Source of the DNA: Microbacterium sediminis
Lineage (GTDB): Bacteria > Actinomycetota > Actinomycetes > Actinomycetales > Microbacteriaceae
Direction of reading: 5' to 3'
NCBI RefSeq assembly: GCF_004564075.1
Contig: NZ_CP038256.1
Location: forward strand, 1,054,001-1,118,000
DNA length: 64,000 nucleotides
Shown: positions 33,650 to 41,961 of the stretch, one piece after another
Layout: each line of letters opens with the position of its first letter
Numbering within the stretch: position 1 is the first letter of the stretch
The notes under the pieces: model-generated
What the model was told of the DNA's origin: nothing
Seen by the model: the letters and a program-made list of their open reading frames with translations, nothing else
The model's database searches: none
Position numbers and translations under genes: made by a program

Positions 33650-34672
33650 GTGAGGTCGCTGCGACGCAACGCCGCCCTGCCGCCGCGCGACGGGATCGCC
33701 GCGGCGCGGCTGCGCGCCCCCGGCGGGCGCGAGACACACGATGCCGCGCACCTTCCCGTCCCCGCCACCGTGCGCGAGTGGCTCGTCGACGTCGTCATCC
33801 CCACCACGATGGGCCGCGAGCAGGCCTTCGGCCAGCAGCCGCTGGATCCGGAGTACTTCGTCGGGGAGGGCGCGCTCGTCGACGCCGCCGGCGCGCCGGT
33901 GGCGCTGGATGACCCCGTGCGGCCCGGCGGGTTCTACTGGTTCCACAAGCCGATCCCGTACGAGGACCGGGTGCCGTTCGAGGTGCGGATCGTGCACGAG
34001 GACGACGACCTCCTCGTCGTCGACAAGCCGCATTTCCTCGCGTCCACCCCCAACGGCGTCTTCGTGCGCGAGTGCGTGGTCACCCGGCTGCGCGTGCAGC
34101 GGGGCGAGGACGACCTCGTGGCCATCCACCGGCTCGACCGCGTGACGGCGGGGCTGCTCGTGCTCTCGCGGCGCCCGCAGACGCGCGGCGCCTACCAGGT
34201 GCTGTTCCAGCGTCGCGGGATCGAGAAGGTCTACCGCGCGCTCGCCTGGCTGCCGCGCGGGTGGACGCCCGGCGAGCCGCTGCCGCTCGGGCTCGAGAGC
34301 GGCGACGAGCGCGAGGTGCGCAGCCGCCTGCTCAAGGTCGACGGCGAGCGGCCGGTGCGCGAGATCCCCGGCGAGCCGAACGCGCACACGTCGGTGCGTC
34401 TCGTGCGCACGTTCCGGCACGGCGATGCGTGGGCGGGGGAGTTCGTGCTCACGCCGCACACGGGCAAGACCCACCAGCTGCGCGTGCACATGAACGGCCT
34501 CGGCATGCCGCTGCTGGGCGATCCCGTCTACCCGGTCGATCTCGGGCCCGACCCGTACGACTTCCGCCACACGCTGCAGCTGCTGGCCGAGCGGCTCGCG
34601 TTCGACGACCCGATCACCGGCGAACGGCGCGAGTTCGTCAGCGGCCTCTCGCTCGACCCGGCGCGCGCCTGA
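33650..34672 (+). CDS. RluA-family pseudouridine synthase
   Basis: A 340-aa RNA pseudouridine synthase. The catalytic motif HRLDRVTAGLL puts the nucleophile Asp163 in the RluA position. VDKPHFLASTPN comes before it, and KTHQLRVHMNGLGMPLLGDPVYP comes near the C-terminus in consecutive pieces. There is no S4 domain; the first 90 residues are a less conserved extension found in actinobacterial homologues. The start is the GTG at 33650. The target RNA is not inferable. The convergent GNAT gene ends 3 bp away. Confidence 0.9.
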   Translation: MRSLRRNAALPPRDGIAAARLRAPGGRETHDAAHLPVPATVREWLVDVVIPTTMGREQAFGQQPLDPEYFVGEGALVDAAGAPVALDDPVRPGGFYWFHKPIPYEDRVPFEVRIVHEDDDLLVVDKPHFLASTPNGVFVRECVVTRLRVQRGEDDLVAIHRLDRVTAGLLVLSRRPQTRGAYQVLFQRRGIEKVYRALAWLPRGWTPGEPLPLGLESGDEREVRSRLLKVDGERPVREIPGEPNAHTSVRLVRTFRHGDAWAGEFVLTPHTGKTHQLRVHMNGLGMPLLGDPVYPVDLGPDPYDFRHTLQLLAERLAFDDPITGERREFVSGLSLDPARA

Positions 34673-34675
34673 GCG

Positions 34676-35212
34676 TCAGTCCGCGGCGACGCCGAGCGGC
34701 TTCACGAGCGTCTCGAACGCGAGGTCGTCCCGGCGGGGGATGCCGAAGCGCTCGTCGCCGTAGGGGAACGGGCTGTGCTCGCCCGTGCGGCGGTACCCGC
34801 GCCGCTCGTACCAGGCGATGAGGTCCTCGCGTGCGGTGATCACCGTCATCCGCAGCTGGCTCACCGACCACTCCGCGCGGGCGAACCGCTCGGCCTCGGC
34901 CAGCACCGCGCGCCCGATGCCGCCGGCCTGCGCGCGCGGGTCCACCGCGAACATCCCGAAGTAGGCGTGGTCGCCGCGGTGCTCCAGGTGGCAGCACGCC
35001 ACCGGTGCGCCGTCGCGCTCCGCGAGCAGCACCACGGAGCCGCCCGGGCCCAGCAGCCCCGACACCTGATCGGCGTCGGTGCGCTGGCCGTCGAGCAGGT
35101 CGGCCTCCGTCGTCCAGCCGGCGCGGCTGGCCTCGCCGCGGTAGGCGGACTCGACGAGCGAGACGATCGCGGGGACGTCGGACGGATCAGCGATGCGGAG
35201 CGAGAGAGTCAC
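34676..35212 (-). CDS. GNAT-family N-acetyltransferase
   Basis: A 178-aa acetyl-CoA-dependent acetyltransferase. The acetyl-CoA loop is seen in MFAVDPRAQAGGIGRAVL (the V-x-x-x-x-R/Q-G-x-G/A pattern, here with AGGIGR). The C-terminal strand carries LIAWYERRGYRRTGEHSPFPYGDERFG in pieces, similar to small-molecule acetyltransferases. The GTG start at 35212 is fixed by TAGCGT six nt upstream. The substrate is unknown. Confidence 0.85.
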   Translation of the reverse strand: MTLSLRIADPSDVPAIVSLVESAYRGEASRAGWTTEADLLDGQRTDADQVSGLLGPGGSVVLLAERDGAPVACCHLEHRGDHAYFGMFAVDPRAQAGGIGRAVLAEAERFARAEWSVSQLRMTVITAREDLIAWYERRGYRRTGEHSPFPYGDERFGIPRRDDLAFETLVKPLGVAAD

Positions 35213-35218
35213 CCGACG

Positions 35219-35224
35219 ACGCTA
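35219..35224 (-). promoter_or_regulatory. -10 element TAGCGT for the leaderless GNAT gene
   Basis: TAGCGT with 6-nt spacing to the GTG at 35212. No ribosome site is present. Confidence 0.6.
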
Positions 35225-35286
35225 CCGCCGCGATCGCTCACAGGAGGAATGCCGCGGATTCCCCCGTGCGCCCGGAACGACCGGCA

Positions 35287-35292
35287 TAGGAT
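35287..35292 (+). promoter_or_regulatory. -10 element TAGGAT for lemA
   Basis: TAGGAT lies 23 nt upstream of the lemA ATG, giving a short leader with an AAGAGGGGG ribosome site. Confidence 0.5.
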
Positions 35293-35315
35293 GTCAGAGG
35301 CAAGAGGGGGTTCTC

Positions 35316-35882
35316 ATGGAATGGCTCATTCCCGTCGGCATCATCGTGGTGCTCGTCGTCGCGATCGGCATCTACCTGTGGGCGACGTACAACTCGCTCG
35401 TGCAGCTCAACGTGCGCGTCGACGAGGCGTGGAGCGACATCACGGTCCAGCTCAAGCGGCGAGCCGACCTGATACCGAACCTCATCGAGACGGTGAAGGG
35501 CTACGCCGCCCACGAGAAGGCCGTCTTCGAGAACGTCACGCGCGCCCGCGCCGAAACCCTCCAGGCCACCACGCCGCGCGATGCCGGTGTGGCCGAGGGG
35601 CACATGGAGCAGGCGCTGAAGAGCCTCTTCGCGGTGGCCGAGGCGTACCCGCAGCTGCAGGCGAGCCAGAACTACCTCCAGCTGCAGCAGTCGCTCGTCG
35701 ACACCGAGGACAAGATCCAGGCCTCGCGCCGCTTCTACAACGGCGGCGTGCGCGAGCTGAACACCAAGATCAAGGTGTTCCCCAACAACCTCTTCGCCCG
35801 CCAGCTGGGCTTCCACGAGCGCGAGTTCTTCGAGGTGGTCGACGGCGCCGCGATCGCCGAACCGCCGCGCGTGCAGTTCTGA
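35316..35882 (+). CDS. LemA family protein
   Basis: A 188-aa membrane-tethered helical-bundle protein. One N-terminal transmembrane helix is at residues 4-24, followed by YNSLVQLNVRVDEAWSDI and QLKRRADLIPNLIETVKGY, the LemA hallmark, and NNLFARQLGF near the end. LemA genes are often followed by a membrane metalloprotease or TPM-domain gene. Here a terminator follows at once, so it is an orphan. The start at 35316 is chosen because the helix begins there and AAGAGGGGG precedes it. Function is unknown, possibly envelope stress. Confidence 0.92.
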   Translation: MEWLIPVGIIVVLVVAIGIYLWATYNSLVQLNVRVDEAWSDITVQLKRRADLIPNLIETVKGYAAHEKAVFENVTRARAETLQATTPRDAGVAEGHMEQALKSLFAVAEAYPQLQASQNYLQLQQSLVDTEDKIQASRRFYNGGVRELNTKIKVFPNNLFARQLGFHEREFFEVVDGAAIAEPPRVQF

Positions 35883-35928
35883 AAGAACGGCACTTGCCCA
35901 TCGAGCACCTGCAGTTCTGAGAACCGCA

Positions 35929-35962
35929 CGAAGGCCCGGTCCCGCGAGGGGCCGGGCCTTCG
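35929..35962. terminator. Bidirectional terminator between lemA and luxS
   Basis: CGAAGGCCCGG (35929-35939) pairs perfectly with CCGGGCCTTCG (35952-35962) around a 12-nt loop, between convergent genes. Confidence 0.8.
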
Positions 35963-35973
35963 CCGTCGGCGGA

Positions 35974-36453
35974 TCAGTACACGACGCCCACGCGCTCGAA
36001 GGGATCGACGCTGAAGCCCTGCGCGACGATGCGGGCGGCCCATTCGCGGGCGCTGTGGAGGCTGTGGTCTCGGTAGTTGCCGCAGCCCTCGGCGCTCACG
36101 CCGGGCACGTCCTCCCAGGCCACCTGCTCGGCGATCGCGTGCAGGCTGTCGGCCAGTGCCGGGGCGATCTCCTCGGGCGTGCGCTCGCCCCACATGATGA
36201 GGTGGAAGCCGGTGCGGCAGCCGAACGGCGAGCAGTCGATGACGCCGTCGAGGCGATCGCGCAGGAGGCTCGCGAGCAGGTGCTCGATGGTGTGCAGTCC
36301 GGCCGTGGGGATCTCGCCCTCGTTGGGCTGGACGAACCTCAGATCGAAGTTCGAGATCGTGCCGCCCAGCGGGCCGTGCTCGGTGGCGATGAGCCGCACG
36401 TACGGTGCGATGACGGCGGTGTGATCGAGCTGGAAGCTCTCGACGTCGGCCAT
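35974..36453 (-). CDS. luxS: S-ribosylhomocysteine lyase LuxS
   Basis: A 159-aa metalloenzyme of the activated methyl cycle that splits S-ribosylhomocysteine into homocysteine and DPD, the precursor of AI-2. The metal site HTIEH gives His54, Glu57 and His58, with the third ligand Cys124 in EGCGNY. The catalytic Cys79 sits in SPFGCRTGF. The ATG at 36453 has a GGGGAGG site. It starts 23 bp after the 321-aa gene and is probably the last gene of the ycaQ-like operon. A metabolic recycling role is certain by family; signalling is not implied. Confidence 0.96.
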   Translation of the reverse strand: MADVESFQLDHTAVIAPYVRLIATEHGPLGGTISNFDLRFVQPNEGEIPTAGLHTIEHLLASLLRDRLDGVIDCSPFGCRTGFHLIMWGERTPEEIAPALADSLHAIAEQVAWEDVPGVSAEGCGNYRDHSLHSAREWAARIVAQGFSVDPFERVGVVY

Positions 36454-36476
36454 GGTCCTCCCCGGGGATCGCGGTG

Positions 36477-37442
36477 TCAGAACACGGACAGCACGAGCCG
36501 GCCGTCCGCGACCTCCATCGTCCCACGCAGGGTCCAGTCGTCGGCGCGGTACGTGAACGTCTCCTCGGAGCCGTCGTGGGCGATGCCCGTGACGGCCGCG
36601 GTGAGCGAGCCGCCGGTGGCAGCGAACGTCATCGCCTCGGTGTCGATCTCCACCCACGGCAGGTGGTCGATCGTGAAGGCGACGCCGCGGAACTCGCGCA
36701 GGTCGGCCGGCCAGGGCACGACGATGCCGCAGGCCTCGGGAATGGCGTCGGTGGCCGCGGCGCACTCCTCGGCGTGCGCGGCGAGGCGCTCCTGCACCAC
36801 CTCTTGCGCCTCGTCGACGAAGGTCTGCGGCACCTCCACCGCGGCGGGGTCCGCCCCGGGGAGGGCGGTCACGGTGGCGGATCCGTCGAGGACCTCGCCC
36901 GGCAGGCTCGTCAGCTCGTACTGCGCGGGGTACAGCCGGATCGGCTCCCCGGCCGCGAAGGACAGCTCGCCGATCGCCACGGTGTCGCCGATGCTCGGCT
37001 CGGCCGTGACCGTGATCACGTCGCCCATGCGCCACACACCGTCGGAGCGTTCCATGGGGCTTTCGAACGTGTGGGTCTCGCCGCCGAGGGTCACGCTCGC
37101 CCGCGCGGTGGCGCGGTCGCCCGAGGTCTGCACGCCCTCGAGCGTGGCGTCGGCGACGTAGGAGCTCGCCTGCGCGAAGGCCTGGATCGCCGGATCCTCG
37201 ATCGAGGCGCCGGTGACGCGCCGCAGGGCCGAGACGTCGCCCTCCTCGAGCGCCGCGAGGTACTGCTCGGCGACGTCGCGCGCATCCGGGCCGCGGCTCG
37301 AGGCCCACCAGACGCCGAGCCCGGCGCCGACGACGATCAGGGCGAGGAGCCCGATCGCCCACGCGGGGATGCGCCGACGGTGGCGCGGCTTCGCGGGCGC
37401 CGGGGTCGGGGCGGTGCCGTCGAGGTCCCAGGAGCTCGTCAT
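36477..37442 (-). CDS. Membrane-anchored protein with NTF2-like/DUF4878-type region, unknown function
   Basis: A 321-aa protein. A basic N-terminal cytoplasmic segment (RHRRR) leads to one transmembrane helix near residues 29-49, and the rest is outside the membrane. Residues about 52-130 ([20 protein letters not shown], then [16 protein letters not shown]) look like an NTF2-like domain. The C-terminal half has two cysteines (near [12 protein letters not shown]) likely to be bridged. The ATG overlaps the glycosylase stop by 4 bp. Nothing links it to LuxS except operon position. I do not assign a function. Confidence 0.75.
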   Translation of the reverse strand: MTSSWDLDGTAPTPAPAKPRHRRRIPAWAIGLLALIVVGAGLGVWWASSRGPDARDVAEQYLAALEEGDVSALRRVTGASIEDPAIQAFAQASSYVADATLEGVQTSGDRATARASVTLGGETHTFESPMERSDGVWRMGDVITVTAEPSIGDTVAIGELSFAAGEPIRLYPAQYELTSLPGEVLDGSATVTALPGADPAAVEVPQTFVDEAQEVVQERLAAHAEECAAATDAIPEACGIVVPWPADLREFRGVAFTIDHLPWVEIDTEAMTFAATGGSLTAAVTGIAHDGSEETFTYRADDWTLRGTMEVADGRLVLSVF

Positions 37443-38740
37443 GACGCCCTCTCCGCGGGGACCGGGCGCGGCAGCGCTGTGGCGGGCGCGAGGGGAGCGC
37501 GCGGGTGGTCGTGGCGCTCCGTGTCGGGCAGGGCGGCGGCGATGTCGTGGGCGGCATCGCCCCATCCCGACACCGACACGCGCTCGAGCCCCTGCCAGCG
37601 CGCGGCGTGCCGCAGCTCGGCGGCGATGCGCTCGGCCGCGTCCTGGGGCGCCCCCGGCTCCCACCACGCCGACTGCACGAGCAGGGCGGAGCCGGCGCGG
37701 TCGGCCTTCAGGTCGACGCGGGCGGCGAGGCGGTCGCCCACGAGCACCGGCAGCGAGTAGTACCCGTAGCGGCGCTTCTCGGCCGGCACGTAGATCTCGA
37801 TCCGGTAGTCGAAGCCGAACAACCGCAGCGCGCGGTCGCGGAACCACACCACCGGGTCGAACGGGCTCAGCAGGGCGGTGCGGTCGACCCGGCGCGGCAC
37901 GACGGCGTCGCGGTGCAGGTATGCGGGCACCGGCCGGCCGGCGCGCTCCCATCCCGCCACGCGCACCGGCAGCAGCACGCCGGCGTCGACGAGCTCGGCG
38001 ATCGCCGGGACGGCGTCGCGGGCCTTGAGGCGGTAGTAGTCGCCGAGGTCGGCGGCGGTGGCCACGCCGGAGGCGCGCGCGGCGCGGGCGACGAGCTCGC
38101 GCACGGCGTCGGGCCGCGCCAGCTCGCGGTGCAGCGCGCCGGCGGGGATGACGTGCTCCGTCAGCGCGTAGACGCGCTCGAAGCCGCGGCGCTCCGCGAT
38201 CGCGACGTCGCCGAAGCGCCACAGCATCTCAAGACCGCGCTTGACGTCGTCCCAGTCCCACCACGGCCCGCGCGCGACGCGGGGCGACGCCTGCGCGAAC
38301 TCGGCGGGCCGCAGCGGGCCGCGGTCGGCGAGCTCGGCGCGCAGGCGGTCGAGCGTGGCCGCGTGGTCATGCGCCCAGGTGCCGGGGGCGGCGTAGCGGG
38401 CGCGGAAGTCGTCCATCCGGAACCGCCACAGCGGCCAGTCGTCGGCGGCCACGAGAGCCGCCTCGTGCGCGACGTACTCGACGTATCGCTTGCGGCGCCC
38501 GAACAGCATCCGGTCGAGGGCGTCGCGGTCGTACGCGCCGAGCCGGGAGTAGTGCGGCATGTAGTGCGTGCGGGCGAAGACGTTGACGGAGTCGATCTGG
38601 AGCGCGCCCAGGCGCTCCATCACGCCGTGCAGCCGCGCCGTTCCCGCCGTCGCCGGTCGCGCGCCGGAGAGGCCCTGCGCGCCCAGCGCGATGCGCCGCG
38701 CCTGCGCCGGGCTGAGCATCTCGATCGGTTGGTTCCCCAC
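37439..38740 (-). CDS. YcaQ/AlkX-type winged-helix DNA glycosylase family protein
   Basis: A 433-aa protein of the HTH_42 family, whose E. coli member YcaQ unhooks DNA interstrand crosslinks. The catalytic QxD motif is present as Gln48-Ile-Asp50 (LQIDSVNV), followed by the family motif [12 protein letters not shown]. Winged-helix segments follow, and the C-terminal region has [26 protein letters not shown] in consecutive pieces. The start is the GTG at 38740: TACCGT lies 7 nt upstream and the protein then begins at MGNQPIE. It heads an operon with the 321-aa gene and luxS. Confidence 0.87.
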   Translation of the reverse strand: MGNQPIEMLSPAQARRIALGAQGLSGARPATAGTARLHGVMERLGALQIDSVNVFARTHYMPHYSRLGAYDRDALDRMLFGRRKRYVEYVAHEAALVAADDWPLWRFRMDDFRARYAAPGTWAHDHAATLDRLRAELADRGPLRPAEFAQASPRVARGPWWDWDDVKRGLEMLWRFGDVAIAERRGFERVYALTEHVIPAGALHRELARPDAVRELVARAARASGVATAADLGDYYRLKARDAVPAIAELVDAGVLLPVRVAGWERAGRPVPAYLHRDAVVPRRVDRTALLSPFDPVVWFRDRALRLFGFDYRIEIYVPAEKRRYGYYSLPVLVGDRLAARVDLKADRAGSALLVQSAWWEPGAPQDAAERIAAELRHAARWQGLERVSVSGWGDAAHDIAAALPDTERHDHPRAPLAPATALPRPVPAERAS

Positions 38741-38747
38741 GCCGTCC

Positions 38748-38753
38748 ACGGTA
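38748..38753 (-). promoter_or_regulatory. -10 element TACCGT for the leaderless ycaQ-like gene
   Basis: TACCGT with 7-nt spacing to the GTG at 38740. No ribosome site is present. Confidence 0.5.
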
Positions 38754-38831
38754 CCGGCGGGCGCCGACAATCCGCGGGGTGCGGCGCGGTCGTCGCGGGC
38801 GCGTGCGGCGCCCGGTGTCGCCGGCCGCTGT

Positions 38832-38837
38832 CATACT
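38832..38837 (+). promoter_or_regulatory. -10 element CATACT for the transpeptidase gene
   Basis: CATACT ends 7 nt before the ATG at 38845. The first base departs from consensus, but the spacing and the downstream lipoprotein signal support it. Confidence 0.4.
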
Positions 38838-38844
38838 GGCGGCG

Positions 38845-40665
38845 ATGTCTCGGATCGTGTCTGCCTCCGCCCTCGTCCTTCTCGCCACCGCCGCGCTCGT
38901 CGGCTGCGCGCCCGGCGACGACGGGCTCGACGACGCCGTGGCCGGCCTCGAGTCGGCGCTCGAGCACCACGAGCTGCCGGCCGTCGTCGAGGGCGGCTCC
39001 GACTTCGAGGCGCTCGTGGAGCCGCTGGCCGGCTACGCCGTCGACGTGACGGCGGGCGAGCCCGAGCGCGGCGGCGGCGGCACCGCGAGCGTGCCGCTCA
39101 CCTGGGCCTGGGGCATCGATGGGCGCGAGTGGCGCTACGAGCAGACGCTCACCCTCACGCGCGACGACGAGGCGGGCGAGTGGACGCTGCCCTTCGCGCC
39201 CTCGCTCGTGGCCGATGGCCTGGAGGAGGGCGAGACGCTCACCGTGACGCGGCAGTTCCCGCCCCGGGCCGCGATCCTCGGGGGCGACGGCCAGCCGATC
39301 GTGACCGAGCGGCCGGTCACGCGCTACGGACTCGACAAGAGCTGGATCGATGCGGGCCAGGTGGAGCAGAGCGCGCGGGCGATCGCGGCCGCCGTGCAGG
39401 TGGACGCCGACGAGTTCGCCGGCCGCGCCGCGGCCATGGGCGAGCTGGCGTTCGTCGAGGCGATCACGCTGCGGCCGGAGGACGCGGCCACGCGCGTGGC
39501 CGCCGACTTCGCGGACATCCCGGGCGCCAGCGCGATCGACACGACCATGCAGCTCGCCCCCACCCGCACCTTTGCGCGCGAGATCCTCGGCACGGTCGGC
39601 GAGGCCACGGCCGAGATCATCGAGAACTCCGACGGCGAGATCGGGCCCGGCGAGCAGACCGGACTGTCCGGACTGCAGGCCGCCCACAACGATCGGCTGC
39701 GCGGCACGCCCGCGGTCACGATCGCCGCGACCACGGGCGAGGAGGGTGCGGAGCCGCGCGTGCTGGCGGAGTGGCCCGCCGAGGAGGGCGAGCCGCTGCA
39801 GGTGAGCCTCGACATCGCGCTGCAGCAGCGCGCGGAGGACGTGCTGGCCGGCACGACCTCGACCAGCGCGCTCGTGGCGATCCGCCCGTCGACGGGCGAG
39901 ATCCTCGCGGCCGCCAACGGGCCGGCGAACGGCGGCTTCGACGCGGCCACGACCGGCCGCTACGCGCCGGGATCGACGTTCAAGGTCGTCACCGCGCTGG
40001 CCCTGCTGCGCAGCGGCATGAGCCCCGACGATGTCGTCTCGTGCGCCGACGAGGTCGCCGTCGACGGATACACGTTCCACAACTACGGCGACTATCCGGA
40101 CACGGCGATCGGCGACATCCCGCTGCGCGACGCGATCGCGCACTCCTGCAACACGGCGCTCATCGGCCAGCACGAGCGCATCACCGACGCCGACCTGCGC
40201 GATGCCGCCGAGGCCCTCGGCGTGGTCGGTCCGGACGACGCCGACTCGCAGACGGCGCACGCCGCCAACCTCATCGGCCAGGGCATCGTCACCGAGACCC
40301 CGCTGGGCATGGCGACCGTGGCCGCGTCGGTGGCCGCCGGGCAGACCGTGCGCCCGTTCTTCGTCGCGGACGAGGCCGACCAGACCGCCTCGACGCTCAC
40401 GGCGGAGGAGGCGGTGACCCTGCGCGAGCTGATGCGCGGCGTCGTCACCGACGGCTCCGCGACGTTCCTCGCGGCGCTGCAGCCGCCCGTGGCCGCCAAG
40501 ACCGGCACGGCGGAGTTCGGCGAGCCCGACGCGGAGGGGAACCTCGCGACGCACGCGTGGATGATCGCGTTCCAGGAGGATCTCGCGGTCGCCGTGTTCG
40601 TGGAGCGCGGCGACGGGGGAGCGGCGACGGCCGGCCCCCTCATGTCGGCCTTCCTGGCCCCCTGA
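38845..40665 (+). CDS. Lipoprotein penicillin-binding transpeptidase with MecA-N-type domain
   Basis: A 606-aa class B-like PBP. A lipoprotein signal ends in the lipobox LVGC (Cys near residue 19), so it is lipid-anchored outside. An NTF2-like MecA-N domain follows (about 30-125), then a dimerisation region and the transpeptidase domain. Catalytic motifs are STFK with Ser377, SCN at 434-436 and KTG at 552-554. The architecture matches PbpA/MecA-like and actinobacterial penicillin-binding proteins with low beta-lactam affinity, though resistance is not implied. The start is chosen from the lipoprotein signal and the CATACT -10. It is divergent from the glycosylase operon. Confidence 0.92.
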   Translation: MSRIVSASALVLLATAALVGCAPGDDGLDDAVAGLESALEHHELPAVVEGGSDFEALVEPLAGYAVDVTAGEPERGGGGTASVPLTWAWGIDGREWRYEQTLTLTRDDEAGEWTLPFAPSLVADGLEEGETLTVTRQFPPRAAILGGDGQPIVTERPVTRYGLDKSWIDAGQVEQSARAIAAAVQVDADEFAGRAAAMGELAFVEAITLRPEDAATRVAADFADIPGASAIDTTMQLAPTRTFAREILGTVGEATAEIIENSDGEIGPGEQTGLSGLQAAHNDRLRGTPAVTIAATTGEEGAEPRVLAEWPAEEGEPLQVSLDIALQQRAEDVLAGTTSTSALVAIRPSTGEILAAANGPANGGFDAATTGRYAPGSTFKVVTALALLRSGMSPDDVVSCADEVAVDGYTFHNYGDYPDTAIGDIPLRDAIAHSCNTALIGQHERITDADLRDAAEALGVVGPDDADSQTAHAANLIGQGIVTETPLGMATVAASVAAGQTVRPFFVADEADQTASTLTAEEAVTLRELMRGVVTDGSATFLAALQPPVAAKTGTAEFGEPDAEGNLATHAWMIAFQEDLAVAVFVERGDGGAATAGPLMSAFLAP

Positions 40666-40718
40666 CCCGCCCCGCGGGCTCGCGCGACGTATCCCGGTGC
40701 GCGCATACGGCGGGGACC

Positions 40719-40724
40719 TAGACT
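40719..40724 (+). promoter_or_regulatory. -10 element TAGACT for the leaderless AI-2E-family gene
   Basis: TAGACT with 7-nt spacing to the ATG at 40732. No ribosome site is present. Confidence 0.6.
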
Positions 40725-40731
40725 GAGCCAG

Positions 40732-41961
40732 ATGAGCGACGAGAATCGGCGCGGGGGGTTCTGGGACTTCCTGCGGGCTCGCCCGGTGACGCTGCCGGGC
40801 GGCGAGACGCGCCCCGCGGAGCCGGGTGAGGTGCCGCCGGGACTGCGGATCGCCACGGCCTACGCCTGGCGCTTCCTCGTGATCGCCGGCGCCGCCGCGG
40901 TGATCGTGTGGCTCGTGATCACGTTCAAGCTCCTCGTGATCCCGATCCTCGTCGCGATCCTCATCACCGCGCTGCTCTATCCCGGCTTCACCCTGATGCT
41001 GCGACTGCGGATGCCGCGGATCCTCGCGATCATCGTGTCGGTGGTCGGGACCCTGGCGATCGTGGTCGGCCTCGTGTGGCTCGTGGTGTGGCAGGTGAGC
41101 CGGCAGGCCGGCGAGGTGCGCGATCGCGCGGCCCAGGCGATCACCGATCTGCGGACGTGGGCGATCGAGAGCGGGCTGCTCACCGAGCAGCAGATCAGCG
41201 ACGCGTTCGGCGCGGTCGTCGAGTTCGTGCGGGAGCAGGCCGATGCCCTCCTCAGCGGCGCGCTCACGGTCGGCACCACGGTCGGCCACCTCGGCACCGG
41301 TCTGCTGCTGGCCATCTTCATCCTCATCTGCCTGCTCGCCGACGGGGCGTCGATCTGGCGCTGGACCCTGCGGCTGTTCCCGCGGCCCGCGCGCGCGGCG
41401 GTCGACGCGTCGGCCCGCAACGGCTGGCAGACCCTCATCAACTACGCGCGCACGCAGATCATCGTCGCGACGATCGACGCCGTGGGCATCGGGATCGGCG
41501 CCCTGCTGCTCGGCGTGCCGCTGGCGATCCCGATCGCCGTGCTCGTCTTCCTCGGCGCCTTCGTGCCCTTCGTAGGCGCGATCGTCACCGGCGCCGTCGC
41601 CGTGGTGATCGCGCTCGTCTACAACGGGCCCTGGATCGCGCTGGCCATGCTCGCGGTCGTCCTGCTCGTGCAGCAGGTCGAGAGCCACCTGCTGCAGCCC
41701 CTGCTCATGGGATCTGCCGTCAAGGTGCACCCGCTCGCGGTCGTGCTCGTCGTGGCCGGCGGATCGATGATCGGCGGGATCGCCGGCGCCCTGTTCGCCG
41801 TGCCCGTGGCCGCCTTCGTCAACGTCGTGGCCGTGACGCTCGCCAGCGGCTCGTGGCGCACCGGGGCGCCGCCGGACGCCGACCTCATCTGGAGCACCGT
41901 GCCCCGCACGATCGGCCGCGACGAACCGGACGACGACCCGACCGAAGGGAAGCGCGCATGA
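40732..41961 (+). CDS. AI-2E family transporter (PF01594-type permease)
   Basis: A 409-aa inner-membrane protein with about seven or eight helices. Paired N-terminal helices are followed by a soluble amphipathic region (residues 120-170) and a C-terminal block with FLGAFVPFVGAIVTGAVAV and the family motif QQVESHLLQPLLMGSAVKVHPLAV. Family members include TqsA, but most are ion/H+ antiporters or of unknown cargo, so AI-2 export should not be assumed. The stop overlaps the ilvA start by 4 bp. Confidence 0.9.
   Translation: MSDENRRGGFWDFLRARPVTLPGGETRPAEPGEVPPGLRIATAYAWRFLVIAGAAAVIVWLVITFKLLVIPILVAILITALLYPGFTLMLRLRMPRILAIIVSVVGTLAIVVGLVWLVVWQVSRQAGEVRDRAAQAITDLRTWAIESGLLTEQQISDAFGAVVEFVREQADALLSGALTVGTTVGHLGTGLLLAIFILICLLADGASIWRWTLRLFPRPARAAVDASARNGWQTLINYARTQIIVATIDAVGIGIGALLLGVPLAIPIAVLVFLGAFVPFVGAIVTGAVAVVIALVYNGPWIALAMLAVVLLVQQVESHLLQPLLMGSAVKVHPLAVVLVVAGGSMIGGIAGALFAVPVAAFVNVVAVTLASGSWRTGAPPDADLIWSTVPRTIGRDEPDDDPTEGKRA

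Noticed and set aside
38845..40665. MecA-type beta-lactam resistance determinant
   Set aside because: The domain layout is similar, but MecA-N-type class B PBPs are normal housekeeping proteins in actinobacteria. No blaR or mecR regulators are present.
35974..41961. LuxS plus AI-2E family permease as a quorum-sensing system
   Set aside because: LuxS has a metabolic role without signalling, and the AI-2E family name is historical; most members do not export AI-2. There is no Lsr or LuxP receptor here.
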